From contig JAIUOC010000005.1 of NCBI GenBank assembly GCA_020161265.1, positions 248,001 to 312,000 on the forward strand: a stretch of 64,000 nt of DNA. The letters run 5' to 3'. The notes beneath the pieces are model-generated. The model saw only the letters and a list, made by a program, of their open reading frames with translations, made no database searches and had not been told where the DNA came from. Source of the stretch: Chloroflexota bacterium (GTDB taxonomy: Bacteria; Chloroflexota; Chloroflexia; Chloroflexales; Herpetosiphonaceae). The translations under genes were made by a program, and so were the position numbers. Shown here in pieces: positions 1 through 7,662 of this stretch. Within the stretch, counting starts at the first letter, position 1; the number at the start of each line of letters is the position of its first letter.

Positions 1-2
1 CT

Positions 3-530
3 GGCCCAGCCGAACGCACCTGGGTCAACAGTGGGCGGCTCGATTGGCAATTAGCCGATAATCAAAGCATCCTTGGCTTTAGCCAAAATTGGGATGCCCC
101 CGCCGCGACTGAAAAACCGCAGTTTGCCGCCAACACAGGCTTCCTTGAGTTGATCACAGGTCAACATACCGCCTATGTGACGGCGTGGGATGCCGCTGGC
201 AATCAAGCAAGCTTCCAACGGGAAATCTGGTTTGATCCAACTGCGCCCAGTTTGCCAACTACGACCGTGACCGAAAGCCTCAAGCTCAACGGCAGCCAAG
301 CCAGTTTGGTGCTCAATTGGCAAGCAGCTAGCGATGCCGATTCAGGGATCAAGGGCTATCAAGTCTATTTTGGCACTGATCCGTTGGGGACAAGCGAATG
401 GTTTGTGGCTGAGCAACAAGTTGATGTTGGCTTGCGCGAACCAGGCTTCTACTACTTCCGCATCCGCAGCGAAGATAACGCCCATAATTTCAGCGAATGG
501 ACAACCCTGCAAACGGTGCAAATTAATTAA
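3..530 (+). CDS. C-terminal part of a secreted FN3/Ig-like repeat protein (5' end outside window)
   Basis: The frame is open from the first bases of the window to a TAA at 528-530, giving 175 residues of a longer protein. It contains an Ig-like stretch ending in a TAWDAAGNQ motif, typical of bacterial cell-surface beta-sandwich repeats, and then a fibronectin type III-like module (LVLNWQAASDADSGIKGYQVYFG ... YYFRIRSEDNAHNFSEW, abbreviated) with the usual W, Y and hydrophobic pattern. No catalytic domain is visible in this part. It is probably the exported tail of an enzyme or adhesin. The start and any signal peptide lie upstream of the window. The module assignment is by pattern only. Confidence 0.75.
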   Translation, partial: GPAERTWVNSGRLDWQLADNQSILGFSQNWDAPAATEKPQFAANTGFLELITGQHTAYVTAWDAAGNQASFQREIWFDPTAPSLPTTTVTESLKLNGSQASLVLNWQAASDADSGIKGYQVYFGTDPLGTSEWFVAEQQVDVGLREPGFYYFRIRSEDNAHNFSEWTTLQTVQIN

Positions 531-560
531 ATCAAGCAGTTAATTTCCTGCGCTTAACCG

Positions 561-669
561 CATATCAGCGATCTCCACAAACGTGCTAGCCGAGTGTCAT
601 TGCCAAGCGGGCTGATGACCTTTATACTCAGTTTATCCCCGTCTAGCCTTTGGGAGGATCGCTGATATG
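561..669 (+). promoter_or_regulatory. Long-range inverted repeat covering the RBS and start codon of the next gene
   Basis: CATATCAGCGATC at 561-573 is the exact reverse complement of GATCGCTGATATG at 657-669. Pairing continues after a one-base bulge into TCC (574-576) against GGA of the Shine-Dalgarno. The right arm includes the ATG (667-669). A transcript containing both arms would hide the RBS and start. The apparent promoter at 600-628 lies between the arms, so only read-through RNA would carry both. Confidence 0.5.
600..628 (+). promoter_or_regulatory. Predicted sigma70-type promoter for the GIDE-domain gene
   Basis: TTGCCA (600-605), a 17-base spacer and TATACT (623-628) match a vegetative promoter well. 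Transcription would begin near 635, giving a leader of about 30 bases with GGGAGG at 652-657 before the ATG at 667. Confidence 0.55.
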
Positions 670-1458
670 GTGTTCTTTGGGATCGTCTTGCTGATCGCGG
701 CTGTTATCTGCTTCTTTTTCGCCCGCAGTCAATCCAATAAATTGGCCGATCTGAATGCTACCGACACGTATACAACCCAAATGTTGCATGATTTGCATAA
801 AAAAGTTGTAGCAACGCTCGGGGCCGAGGCGCTGGCCGAACCCTGCGAAATAGAAGGCCAAGTGAGCTGCGATAATCCATTGGTCGCCCCGATTTCAGGT
901 CAAACCTGTATTGCCTACCGTTTTTCGTTAACTCGCGAATATAGCGAAGTTGTGCATGACACCGATAACGAAGGTCGCAAACGTACCCGTACCCAAACTG
1001 GCAGCGAAACGATTAAATCTGAGGAAGAGTGCGCCTATTTTTGGATCAACGATAATCTTGGCAAGGTCTGGGTTGACCCAACTGATGCAGAGATTGAGTA
1101 TGAAGCGGGCCAAAATATTCTGCTGCCTTCGCCGGATAAAGCCTCGATTCTGCATTTTGGCGATTTTGAATTTGCCGCGCCAGCCTCAAACAATGGTGCT
1201 CGCCGCACCACTGGCTATCGTGCTCAAGAAGAGCTTTTTACCGATGATGGGCGAGCCTACATTCTTGGTTGTGTGACCGATGACGAGGGTGAGCCAACCA
1301 TCGCCTACCACGAAAAGAAGCTTGATCGTATGATGGTTAGCCGCAAAACTGAACGCGAATTGGCCAATAGCGCTGCTGGTTGGTCACGCAATCTCTATTA
1401 TGGTGCTGCTGGCTCAGCCGTGGCTGGCATCATCTTCACGATTTGGGGTTTGTTGTAA
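667..1458 (+). CDS. Membrane protein with a GIDE (MULAN-type) domain
   Basis: A 263-residue protein with one N-terminal membrane helix (residues 2-18), a soluble middle domain and a C-terminal helix (about 243-262), so the domain between them lies on one face of the membrane. The middle segment, with EIEGQVSCDNPLVAPISGQTC then AYRFSLTREY (residues about 61-92), resembles the GIDE domain of mitochondrial MULAN/MAPL and its bacterial relatives; the eukaryotic proteins carry a RING after it, this one does not. Its bacterial role is unknown. GGGAGG lies nine bases before the ATG. It stands alone, convergent with the next gene after five bases. The family call rests on the conserved SP..G..C..Y pattern. 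Confidence 0.6.
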   Translation: MVFFGIVLLIAAVICFFFARSQSNKLADLNATDTYTTQMLHDLHKKVVATLGAEALAEPCEIEGQVSCDNPLVAPISGQTCIAYRFSLTREYSEVVHDTDNEGRKRTRTQTGSETIKSEEECAYFWINDNLGKVWVDPTDAEIEYEAGQNILLPSPDKASILHFGDFEFAAPASNNGARRTTGYRAQEELFTDDGRAYILGCVTDDEGEPTIAYHEKKLDRMMVSRKTERELANSAAGWSRNLYYGAAGSAVAGIIFTIWGLL

Positions 1459-1463
1459 TAATC

Positions 1464-3479
1464 CTATTTTAAGCTTCCATACATCCGTAAAATTGGATCG
1501 ATTGCGCTGAGGTGGCTCAAGGCCCAAGCCAAACTGCTAGCCTGAACTGCCTCAGCCAACCAACGACTGCCTCGTGGCCAACGCCACGCCTGCCCGCGCA
1601 ACCACTCCAACCAATAGGCTCCAAGTACCAACAACAATGGCACAATCGGCAGATAAAAACGATCTTTGTTCCATGTTAGGGCAATAATTGGAATATAGCT
1701 TAAACTCAGCCATGCTAATAAGCTCAAACGTGGGTCAGCCCGTTTCAACACCGCTAAGCCCAATCCCAAAAGCATCAATAAGCCAAATGGCCAAATAAAG
1801 ATTGTATGCAAGGTAAAGCTGAAAAATTGGCTTAAATTAGCTTGCCAATGACGAAATAGGCCATACGGGTCAAACGCCACAATATCGTATAGGCCTGTAT
1901 CGCTGGGCGCGGTGGCAATCGCTTCGGGGCTATCGGCAGCTACCACCGCATCAACCCGATTGTAGGCAGCTTGCCAGATATTCTCATATTGTTGTGAGAA
2001 GAATGGCCGCCCGGTATCGCGAATATCAAGCACCCACTGCGGCGCAGAGCCAAGCAAAAATCCAGCCAAAAGCAAACTTGGGGCAAACCAACGGGCCAAC
2101 CATTGCGGCCAACGCGGCGGGGTAGGCAGGCGTTGCAACCATAACCATGGCAAAATCAGCACCACAATCACTATCGATTGAAACCGGAATAAATAGGCCA
2201 ACCCCAAGCACAACCCAGCCAGCGCCACGCGACGACGGGTCAGTTCTGGTTGCCAAACTAGGATCAATAACGCTGCTAAATAGGCTGGCAATTGGACACT
2301 ATCGCTGCTAGCAACTACGCCAAAAGCCAACAATAACGGGGTTGCTAAGGCCAAAATCAAGGCGACAATTGCCCCGCGCAAGGCCAAGATCCGATAAGCC
2401 AATAAGCCCGTGAGCAGCAAGCTCAAGAGCATGCTGATAAATCCTGCGGTTTGGCCAATTGCTAGTTGATCGCCATTCCACAACAAACCAAGCCATAAAA
2501 TCAGTGGAAATCCCAACGGATAAAAGGGATGCGCCCGAAATACCGATTCGGCGGAACTGCCATGGTTGGCATGCCAGCCAAAATCTGGCCCCTCAACCGC
2601 CCACCACTGGCGCGAAAGCAACATCACAATCGCCGCGATGCCAATTAACCCAAGTAATGGCAGTGCTTGCCACCACGCCTGCCATGGCCAGCGCAACAGT
2701 GCTAAGCCAAACAAGGGCAAAATCAACAAGCTTGGGGCAAAGCGCAACGGCCACCACACACTGTGCTCGCTGGCCAGCCACGTTAAGCCACCGAGCATTA
2801 AACTTAAACCAATGGCAATTGCCGCCAACCATAGCCAATTACGCCGTTGTTGTGGCCTGATTAATGCCGCTAAACTCAGTACCAATGCTGTAATCCAGGC
2901 AAATGGCAACAATGAAATGCCGCCAGTAGGTGACCAACCGAGGCTTTGCAAAACGACGCCTAATTGGCGCTGATCGCTGCCTTCAAGCACTTGCAGCTCA
3001 CTATTGAGTGTGAGCTGCTGATCGCTAGCCCAACGTAGCCAATTCAGCGAAGCCTTTGGTTGCCAGAAAATATGATAGGAGCGTGGCGCATTGCTAATCG
3101 GCAGATCAAGCATGCGATGCTCAGCCTCATTCAATTGCACAATTGTGGTTGTTAGTGGGGAAACCAAACCCAAGCTCAGCAGATAGCTGGTATGAGTTGC
3201 TGGTGAGCCAATAATTCCATGGCCATTCGTCCAACGGTAGGCTCCCAATGCTGAATGTTCTTTGGTCTGAAAGCCCTCGACCAGCCATGGTGAATCGTAT
3301 TTGCCACCAATTGTGACTTGGGCCGGGCTTCGTTGGAGTATCCAGATTAAGATTATAGCTAAACAAAGGCCTAAAATAGCCAGAAAACTGCTTATTTGAA
3401 TAATTCTACGCTGCACAATCAATCCAATCTTCGTTGAACAAATCACATCCGTGCCTATCCTAGCACATAGCTTGCCCAA
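1464..3479 (-). CDS. Polytopic membrane glycosyltransferase-like protein (GT-C/GT39 type)
   Basis: Up to 671 residues with a short N-terminal anchor (about residues 27-46), a soluble beta-rich segment of about 130 residues and then ten or more hydrophobic helices. The FGWHANHGSSAES region and the long run of Leu/Trp-rich helices resemble dolichyl- or polyprenyl-phosphate-dependent mannosyl/arabinosyl transferases (GT-C fold), which move sugars on the outer membrane face. No nucleotide-sugar site is visible. The outermost start is a TTG at 3479 without a convincing RBS; a GTG at 3416 (giving MQRRIIQISSF) preceded by GGATTG is a reasonable alternative. The extra N-terminal soluble domain is unusual for the family. 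Substrate unknown. Confidence 0.55.
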   Translation of the reverse strand: MGKLCARIGTDVICSTKIGLIVQRRIIQISSFLAILGLCLAIILIWILQRSPAQVTIGGKYDSPWLVEGFQTKEHSALGAYRWTNGHGIIGSPATHTSYLLSLGLVSPLTTTIVQLNEAEHRMLDLPISNAPRSYHIFWQPKASLNWLRWASDQQLTLNSELQVLEGSDQRQLGVVLQSLGWSPTGGISLLPFAWITALVLSLAALIRPQQRRNWLWLAAIAIGLSLMLGGLTWLASEHSVWWPLRFAPSLLILPLFGLALLRWPWQAWWQALPLLGLIGIAAIVMLLSRQWWAVEGPDFGWHANHGSSAESVFRAHPFYPLGFPLILWLGLLWNGDQLAIGQTAGFISMLLSLLLTGLLAYRILALRGAIVALILALATPLLLAFGVVASSDSVQLPAYLAALLILVWQPELTRRRVALAGLCLGLAYLFRFQSIVIVVLILPWLWLQRLPTPPRWPQWLARWFAPSLLLAGFLLGSAPQWVLDIRDTGRPFFSQQYENIWQAAYNRVDAVVAADSPEAIATAPSDTGLYDIVAFDPYGLFRHWQANLSQFFSFTLHTIFIWPFGLLMLLGLGLAVLKRADPRLSLLAWLSLSYIPIIALTWNKDRFYLPIVPLLLVLGAYWLEWLRGQAWRWPRGSRWLAEAVQASSLAWALSHLSAIDPILRMYGSLK

Positions 3480-3523
3480 CGAGGCTTGGATTGGTCAGTT
3501 TTGGATTAATTGCTAATTAAGAT

Positions 3524-4774
3524 TCAGCCATTGCTAATCCATTGGCTGCGCAAACGTTGGATAATTTGGCTTTCATAGCCAAGTAACTCATTGGTAATTG
3601 CAGTCATGGTGTTCGTTTCAGGCTGAATTGTGGCCTGTTGGGGAGCAATCGTGCTCAGAAACTCGATTCGCTGGGCGGTTGGCGGATGCGAAGCATCAAG
3701 CAATGAGCCTTCTAAACGAGCTACCCGCCGCAAGCGTTCGCGCTCATGGTCTGGAATAGTTGCAACATGCTCGGCCATCTGCTGCAAAATATGTGGTTTG
3801 GCGGGGCTAAGTACGGCCCGCTGAATCGCCAAATGACATGAATCGTCAAGGTGAATCCGATCCAGCAAATCGATTGCGGCGGCACTGCCAGCCAACTCGG
3901 CTGATTTGTAATCGGCCAAATATTCAGCTCGTTGGCTTTCGCGGCCAGCTAACAGGATCATGAGCTTCATCCAACCCAGCAATACCCAACAAACGCCCCG
4001 CAGCAATAAATTAAATGGCAACAACAAAAAGCCTTTCAATCCTAGCTCAGGCTGTACCAGCTCAACTGGATAGATCGTTGCAATCCATGTCGCTAATGCG
4101 TTAATTGCCGAATGAATTAAGAACGAACGATTGATATCATTGTTGATACTATGCCCAATTTCATGGGCAATCAGGGCGATTCGTTCTTGATTACTCAAGG
4201 CCAGCCATAAGGGCAGCCCAAGGCCCAGTGTTGGAGTTCGATGCCAACCTAAACGGCTGAACGAGGCATTAAACCGTTCATCAACCACCACGACTTCAAT
4301 TGGTTTTGCGCCAAGCTGAGTGATCATTTGGTTGAGCAAGTTAAACAAGGTTGGCGCTTCTTTGGGCGTTAGAATTAATCCATCTTTGGGAAATGTAGCC
4401 AATGTTGGCCGCAAAAGCCAAACCATGCCCAACAACACTACGCCAAAAACCACAGCAAAAGCATTCGGCCAGCCGTCGATAATTAAGAGCAAGGCTAAAA
4501 CGAACAAAAGCAGGGTAAACCCATGAATCAGTCCAGCCATCAACCCGACAATGACTTTACCCAGCGTCCAACGTGGTTTAAGATCATTCAGCGATTGCAT
4601 CTGACGTAACATCTGGTTGCCCAAACGCCGACTGACATTGGTATAGAGCTTGTCGAACATGCCATAGGTTTCAGGCAGCGAACGTGGCTTGATATTCCAG
4701 CCACATTCGCACCATGGCAAATACGCAGGGTTGAGCGCAAGCCGACGCTGGCATTGGGGGCATTGTTGTTGCAT
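3524..4774 (-). CDS. M48-family membrane zinc metallopeptidase with N-terminal zinc ribbon
   Basis: A 416-residue protein starting at the ATG at 4774, preceded by AAGAGAGA; a TTG at 4789 in frame is less likely. Residues 4-30 hold two Cys pairs (CPQC and CEC), a small zinc-ribbon. Two hydrophobic helices follow, then the M48 active site IALIAHEIGHSIN (HExxH near residue 203) and the downstream ESQRAEYLAD segment that supplies the third zinc ligand. This is the HtpX/Ste24-like topology: a membrane-embedded protease that degrades damaged membrane proteins. The zinc ribbon at the N-terminus is an addition not present in classical HtpX. It is a single gene, with 44 bases to the neighbouring 3' start codon. 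Confidence 0.85.
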   Translation of the reverse strand: MQQQCPQCQRRLALNPAYLPWCECGWNIKPRSLPETYGMFDKLYTNVSRRLGNQMLRQMQSLNDLKPRWTLGKVIVGLMAGLIHGFTLLLFVLALLLIIDGWPNAFAVVFGVVLLGMVWLLRPTLATFPKDGLILTPKEAPTLFNLLNQMITQLGAKPIEVVVVDERFNASFSRLGWHRTPTLGLGLPLWLALSNQERIALIAHEIGHSINNDINRSFLIHSAINALATWIATIYPVELVQPELGLKGFLLLPFNLLLRGVCWVLLGWMKLMILLAGRESQRAEYLADYKSAELAGSAAAIDLLDRIHLDDSCHLAIQRAVLSPAKPHILQQMAEHVATIPDHERERLRRVARLEGSLLDASHPPTAQRIEFLSTIAPQQATIQPETNTMTAITNELLGYESQIIQRLRSQWISNG

Positions 4775-4855
4775 CGGTTCTCTCTTCAACTATTTTAGGA
4801 ATTATGCCAGTTTAGGCTAGCTTGATGCGTGTTGCATCCTGCTTATGGCCGAGAT

Positions 4856-5251
4856 TTAGGCTCGTTGATAGCTGGCAACTTGCTGGCGAAATGAATCGGG
4901 GATGAGTACAGAACGTTGAGTTTTATAATCAAACCAAATTAATTCGGTCGAGCCTTGAGTCACAATTTCGTTGCCCCGCTTGATCGTATAAATCATGGTA
5001 AAGCTTTTGTGCCCGATCCGCGAGACATCGACGCTGCCTTGGAGCTGATCGCCAAAAAATACTGGCTTGAGAAAGCGCACTGAAATTTCGCCCAAAATAA
5101 ACGGTACTTCAGCCAAATGGGCTACGCCCAACAATTCGAGCGCAAAATGTAAGCGCAAGGTCTCGAAATAGGTCAAATAGACCGCATTATTGACATGCCC
5201 AAGCCCATCCAAGTCACGAAAACGGACTTCTAGTGGATACTGAAACGACAT
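4856..5251 (-). CDS. Acyl-CoA thioesterase, 4HBT hot-dog family (YbgC/FadM-like)
   Basis: A 131-residue hot-dog protein that hydrolyses acyl-CoA thioesters. The signature VRFRDLDGLGHVNNAVYLTYFETLR holds the catalytic Asp (DLDGLGHVNN) and the Asn-Asn pair seen in 4-hydroxybenzoyl-CoA thioesterase relatives. The start at ATG 5251 is chosen because GGAGG sits nine bases upstream; a longer reading from 5293 adds 14 residues without an RBS. The exact acyl chain cannot be told from sequence. It is divergent from the DUF1992 gene across about 195 bases. Confidence 0.85.
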   Translation of the reverse strand: MSFQYPLEVRFRDLDGLGHVNNAVYLTYFETLRLHFALELLGVAHLAEVPFILGEISVRFLKPVFFGDQLQGSVDVSRIGHKSFTMIYTIKRGNEIVTQGSTELIWFDYKTQRSVLIPDSFRQQVASYQRA

Positions 5252-5446
5252 CGATGTCCTCCAACCATCCAAAGTACACACAGATATAGGCATATTGTAA
5301 CAAATTTCTCAAAATTTTGATGTTGTTGATAACCTTGTCGCCAGCCAATCTTTGTGATATTCTGCACATAAGCCTGCAACGACGTTTGAGCAATTGCATG
5401 GGGCGCTTGATCTGGCAAGGTTGCAGCAACACAAGGGGGTTTTAGC

Positions 5447-5998
5447 ATGAGCGATAATCCATTTCTTGACCGATTTCGTGAGCAAAGCCGCACTTCAGGC
5501 AAAATGAAGCCACCAACGCCCGCTTCTGACCCGAACACCGACAGCGACAAACCAAAAAAAGGTCCTGCCCTCACGGCTCAACGCGCAGGCTCGATTGCCG
5601 AGCAGCGGATTCAGGCAGCCATGGAAGATGGCATGTTTGATAATTTGCCAGGCGAAGGCCAACCAATCGATTTAAATGATGATATGTATATTCCTGCCGA
5701 GATGCGTATGGCCTTTCGGGTGATGAAAGGCAGCCAGCAAGGCTCGCCATGGGGAGCCTTGCAACACGATTATAATAACCACATCAATCGCTATCAGATT
5801 TGGTTGCGTAATAATCGTGAGACATGGGCCGTTACCAGCGTTAACGAACAAGCGCGGTTGCGCCAAGAGTTACAAGTTTGGGTGCGTGATTTGAATACAA
5901 TCATTCATCAACTTAATGCCATCGTGCCAAACGACAGCCTTCGGGTTGGTTTGGTGGTCTATGAGCGCGAATTGCGAGCCTTAGAAAGCGCCTTATAA
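5447..5998 (+). CDS. DUF1992 (DnaJ homologue subfamily C member 28-like conserved domain) protein
   Basis: A 183-residue protein. Residues about 45-110, with IAEQRIQAAMEDGMFDNLPGEGQPI, match the DUF1992/DJC28 conserved domain found in bacteria and, fused to a J-domain, in eukaryotes. No J-domain is present here. The first 45 residues are Pro- and Lys-rich and probably disordered; the rest is helical. It overlaps functionally with the CDF gene, which starts two bases after this stop (TAA CT ATG), so the two are almost certainly co-translated. Function unknown; the link to metal transport is context only. Confidence 0.8.
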   Translation: MSDNPFLDRFREQSRTSGKMKPPTPASDPNTDSDKPKKGPALTAQRAGSIAEQRIQAAMEDGMFDNLPGEGQPIDLNDDMYIPAEMRMAFRVMKGSQQGSPWGALQHDYNNHINRYQIWLRNNRETWAVTSVNEQARLRQELQVWVRDLNTIIHQLNAIVPNDSLRVGLVVYERELRALESAL

Positions 5999-6000
5999 CT

Positions 6001-6918
6001 ATGTTTAATGGGAAACAGCGCTATGCTTTATTGTCAATTGTTGCGGCATGTGTGACGATTGGCTTGAAGTTTGGCGCTTATCTTTTGACCGGATCAATCG
6101 GGCTTTTTTCGGATGCGGCGGAGTCGGTTGTCAACCTGATTGCAGCGATTATGGCCTTGTGGATGCTGACGATTGCTATGCGTCCCCCCGATCATGACCA
6201 TGCCTTTGGGCACTCCAAAGCTGAATATTTTGCCAGTGGCTTAGAGGGCATGTTAATTATGTTGGCGGCTGGCAGCATCATCTGGACGGCTTGGCCACGC
6301 GTGCTCAATCCAACGCCAATCACTCGGCTTGACCTTGGTTTAGGGCTTTCGATCTTTGCCACCGCGATCAACGGCGGTGTGGCGTGGATCATCATGCGAG
6401 CAGGCAAACGTTTACGCTCGATCACCTTGCAAGCCGATGCCCATCATCTATTTACTGATGTTTGGACGACGATTGGCGTAATTGGCGGGATCTTATTAAC
6501 TAAATTATCGGGCTGGCTGGTGCTTGATCCATTAATTGCGATCGCGGTGGCTCTCCACATTATCTGGATTGGCTTTCGGATTTTGCGTGAATCGGGCTAT
6601 GGCTTGCTTGATAGTGCCTTGCCCGACGAAGATCAAGCAGTAATTGAAGATATTCTGTCGCGCTATCGCCAACGTGGCTTGCAGTTTCATGCCTTGCGCA
6701 CGCGAGTTGCCGGGCCACGCCGTTTTATCTCGCTGCATGTGCTAGTACCTGGCTCGTGGAGTGTCCAAAAAGGCCATGATGTCTGCGAAACAATTGAGTT
6801 GGCAATTGCCGCCGCCCTACCCGATAGCCATGCAATCACCCACCTTGAGCCACTCGAAGATCCCGCCGCCTGGGACGACGAAGGCCTTGATCGGGTCAAT
6901 CACGAGCCAATCAGTTAG
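6001..6918 (+). CDS. Cation diffusion facilitator (CDF) family metal transporter
   Basis: A 305-residue inner-membrane exporter of divalent metals (Zn, Co, Fe or Mn) in exchange for protons. Six hydrophobic helices fill residues about 10-205; the metal-site elements SDAAES in helix 2, DHDHAFGHSKAEY in the loop after it, and ADAHHLFTD in helix 5 are all present. The C-terminal 90 residues form the cytoplasmic metal-sensing dimerisation domain. It is translated directly after the DUF1992 gene (two-base gap). Metal specificity cannot be assigned. Confidence 0.92.
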   Translation: MFNGKQRYALLSIVAACVTIGLKFGAYLLTGSIGLFSDAAESVVNLIAAIMALWMLTIAMRPPDHDHAFGHSKAEYFASGLEGMLIMLAAGSIIWTAWPRVLNPTPITRLDLGLGLSIFATAINGGVAWIIMRAGKRLRSITLQADAHHLFTDVWTTIGVIGGILLTKLSGWLVLDPLIAIAVALHIIWIGFRILRESGYGLLDSALPDEDQAVIEDILSRYRQRGLQFHALRTRVAGPRRFISLHVLVPGSWSVQKGHDVCETIELAIAAALPDSHAITHLEPLEDPAAWDDEGLDRVNHEPIS

Positions 6919-6967
6919 CTCATAGGAGAAGAGTTGAGGATGAAGGGAACCATGCGCTTCGCTCTAT

Positions 6968-6996
6968 TTGCAAAAAAAACGAGTCTGTGGTAGTAT
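6968..6996 (+). promoter_or_regulatory. Predicted promoter of the tRNA-Asp pair
   Basis: TTGCAA (6968-6973), 17 bases, TAGTAT (6991-6996), followed by the first tRNA at 7027. The -10 region runs into TATATA, so melting could be centred a few bases later. Confidence 0.5.
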
Positions 6997-7026
6997 ATAC
7001 CCGTTGTCGCGAGGCAAGCAAAACGC

Positions 7027-7103
7027 GGGCTCGTGGTGTAGCGGCCTAACATGCCACTCTGTCACAGTGGAGATCGGGGGTTCGAATCCCCTCGGGCCCG
7101 CCA
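7027..7103 (+). tRNA. tRNA-Asp (anticodon GTC), copy 1
   Basis: A 77-base cloverleaf: acceptor arms GGGCTCG and CGGGCCC pair with G-T wobbles, D-stem GTGT/ACAT, anticodon stem CCACT/AGTGG around loop CTGTCAC giving anticodon GTC, T-stem GGGGG/CCCCT with TTCGAAT loop, discriminator G and an encoded CCA. It is followed 32 bases later by an identical gene. Confidence 0.97.
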
Positions 7104-7135
7104 ATTGAACTGCCAGCGCAACAACAACCTGATCG

Positions 7136-7212
7136 GGGCTCGTGGTGTAGCGGCCTAACATGCCACTCTGTCACAGTGGAGATCGGGGGTTCGAATCCCC
7201 TCGGGCCCGCCA
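7136..7212 (+). tRNA. tRNA-Asp (anticodon GTC), copy 2
   Basis: Base-for-base identical to the copy at 7027 over all 77 positions including the CCA end, so a recent tandem duplication or one held identical by conversion. It shares the same promoter and is followed at once by a strong terminator. Confidence 0.97.
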
Positions 7213-7216
7213 GACG

Positions 7217-7254
7217 ATACGGACGTAGAACACTCTACGTCCGTATTTTGTTTT
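7217..7254 (+). terminator. Rho-independent terminator of the tRNA-Asp operon
   Basis: A perfect 13-bp stem (7217-7229 with 7234-7246) and a four-base ACAC loop, followed by TTTGTTTT. It begins four bases after the second tRNA. Confidence 0.92.
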
Positions 7255-7271
7255 AGCATTGCGAGGATGCT

Positions 7272-7607
7272 GTGCTGCGCACAAAAATCCGTTTTATTGC
7301 AAGTTTGTGGCTTATGGCTGGGCTAATTGGCATTGCTGCACTTATTAATCTGCTGTGGCAGCCATTTTCATGGGCCTTGTTGTTGCAAACCATCGTTCAT
7401 AGCTGCGTTGTCGGGTTAATCACAACCTATGGCTTGGCAGTTCAAGCAACCCCAAACCATCATCATCGTTATCGCCGTAGCCTTGGCGATTTGCTAGGCT
7501 TGCGCTTTAGTTGGATGCCTTGGCATTTTGCACGTTTGGCCTATGGCTTAGTTTTGGTTGGCTGTATGGCGGGGCTTGGGGTCGTTCTACTGGTTCTAAT
7601 CGGCTAA
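7272..7607 (+). CDS. Small membrane protein, function unknown
   Basis: A 111-residue protein starting at a GTG (7272) after GCGAGG. It has three hydrophobic stretches (about residues 8-27, 32-55 and 83-110) and a short basic, His-rich loop NHHHRYRRS between the second and third. I do not recognise a family. It lies 55 bases upstream of the sensor kinase gene in the same direction. A membrane partner of the kinase is possible but is only a guess from position. Confidence 0.6.
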   Translation: MLRTKIRFIASLWLMAGLIGIAALINLLWQPFSWALLLQTIVHSCVVGLITTYGLAVQATPNHHHRYRRSLGDLLGLRFSWMPWHFARLAYGLVLVGCMAGLGVVLLVLIG

Positions 7608-7662
7608 AAACTATGGCTCAATCTTGGTTCATAAGATTGATGGTTGATGATACAATACTGCT

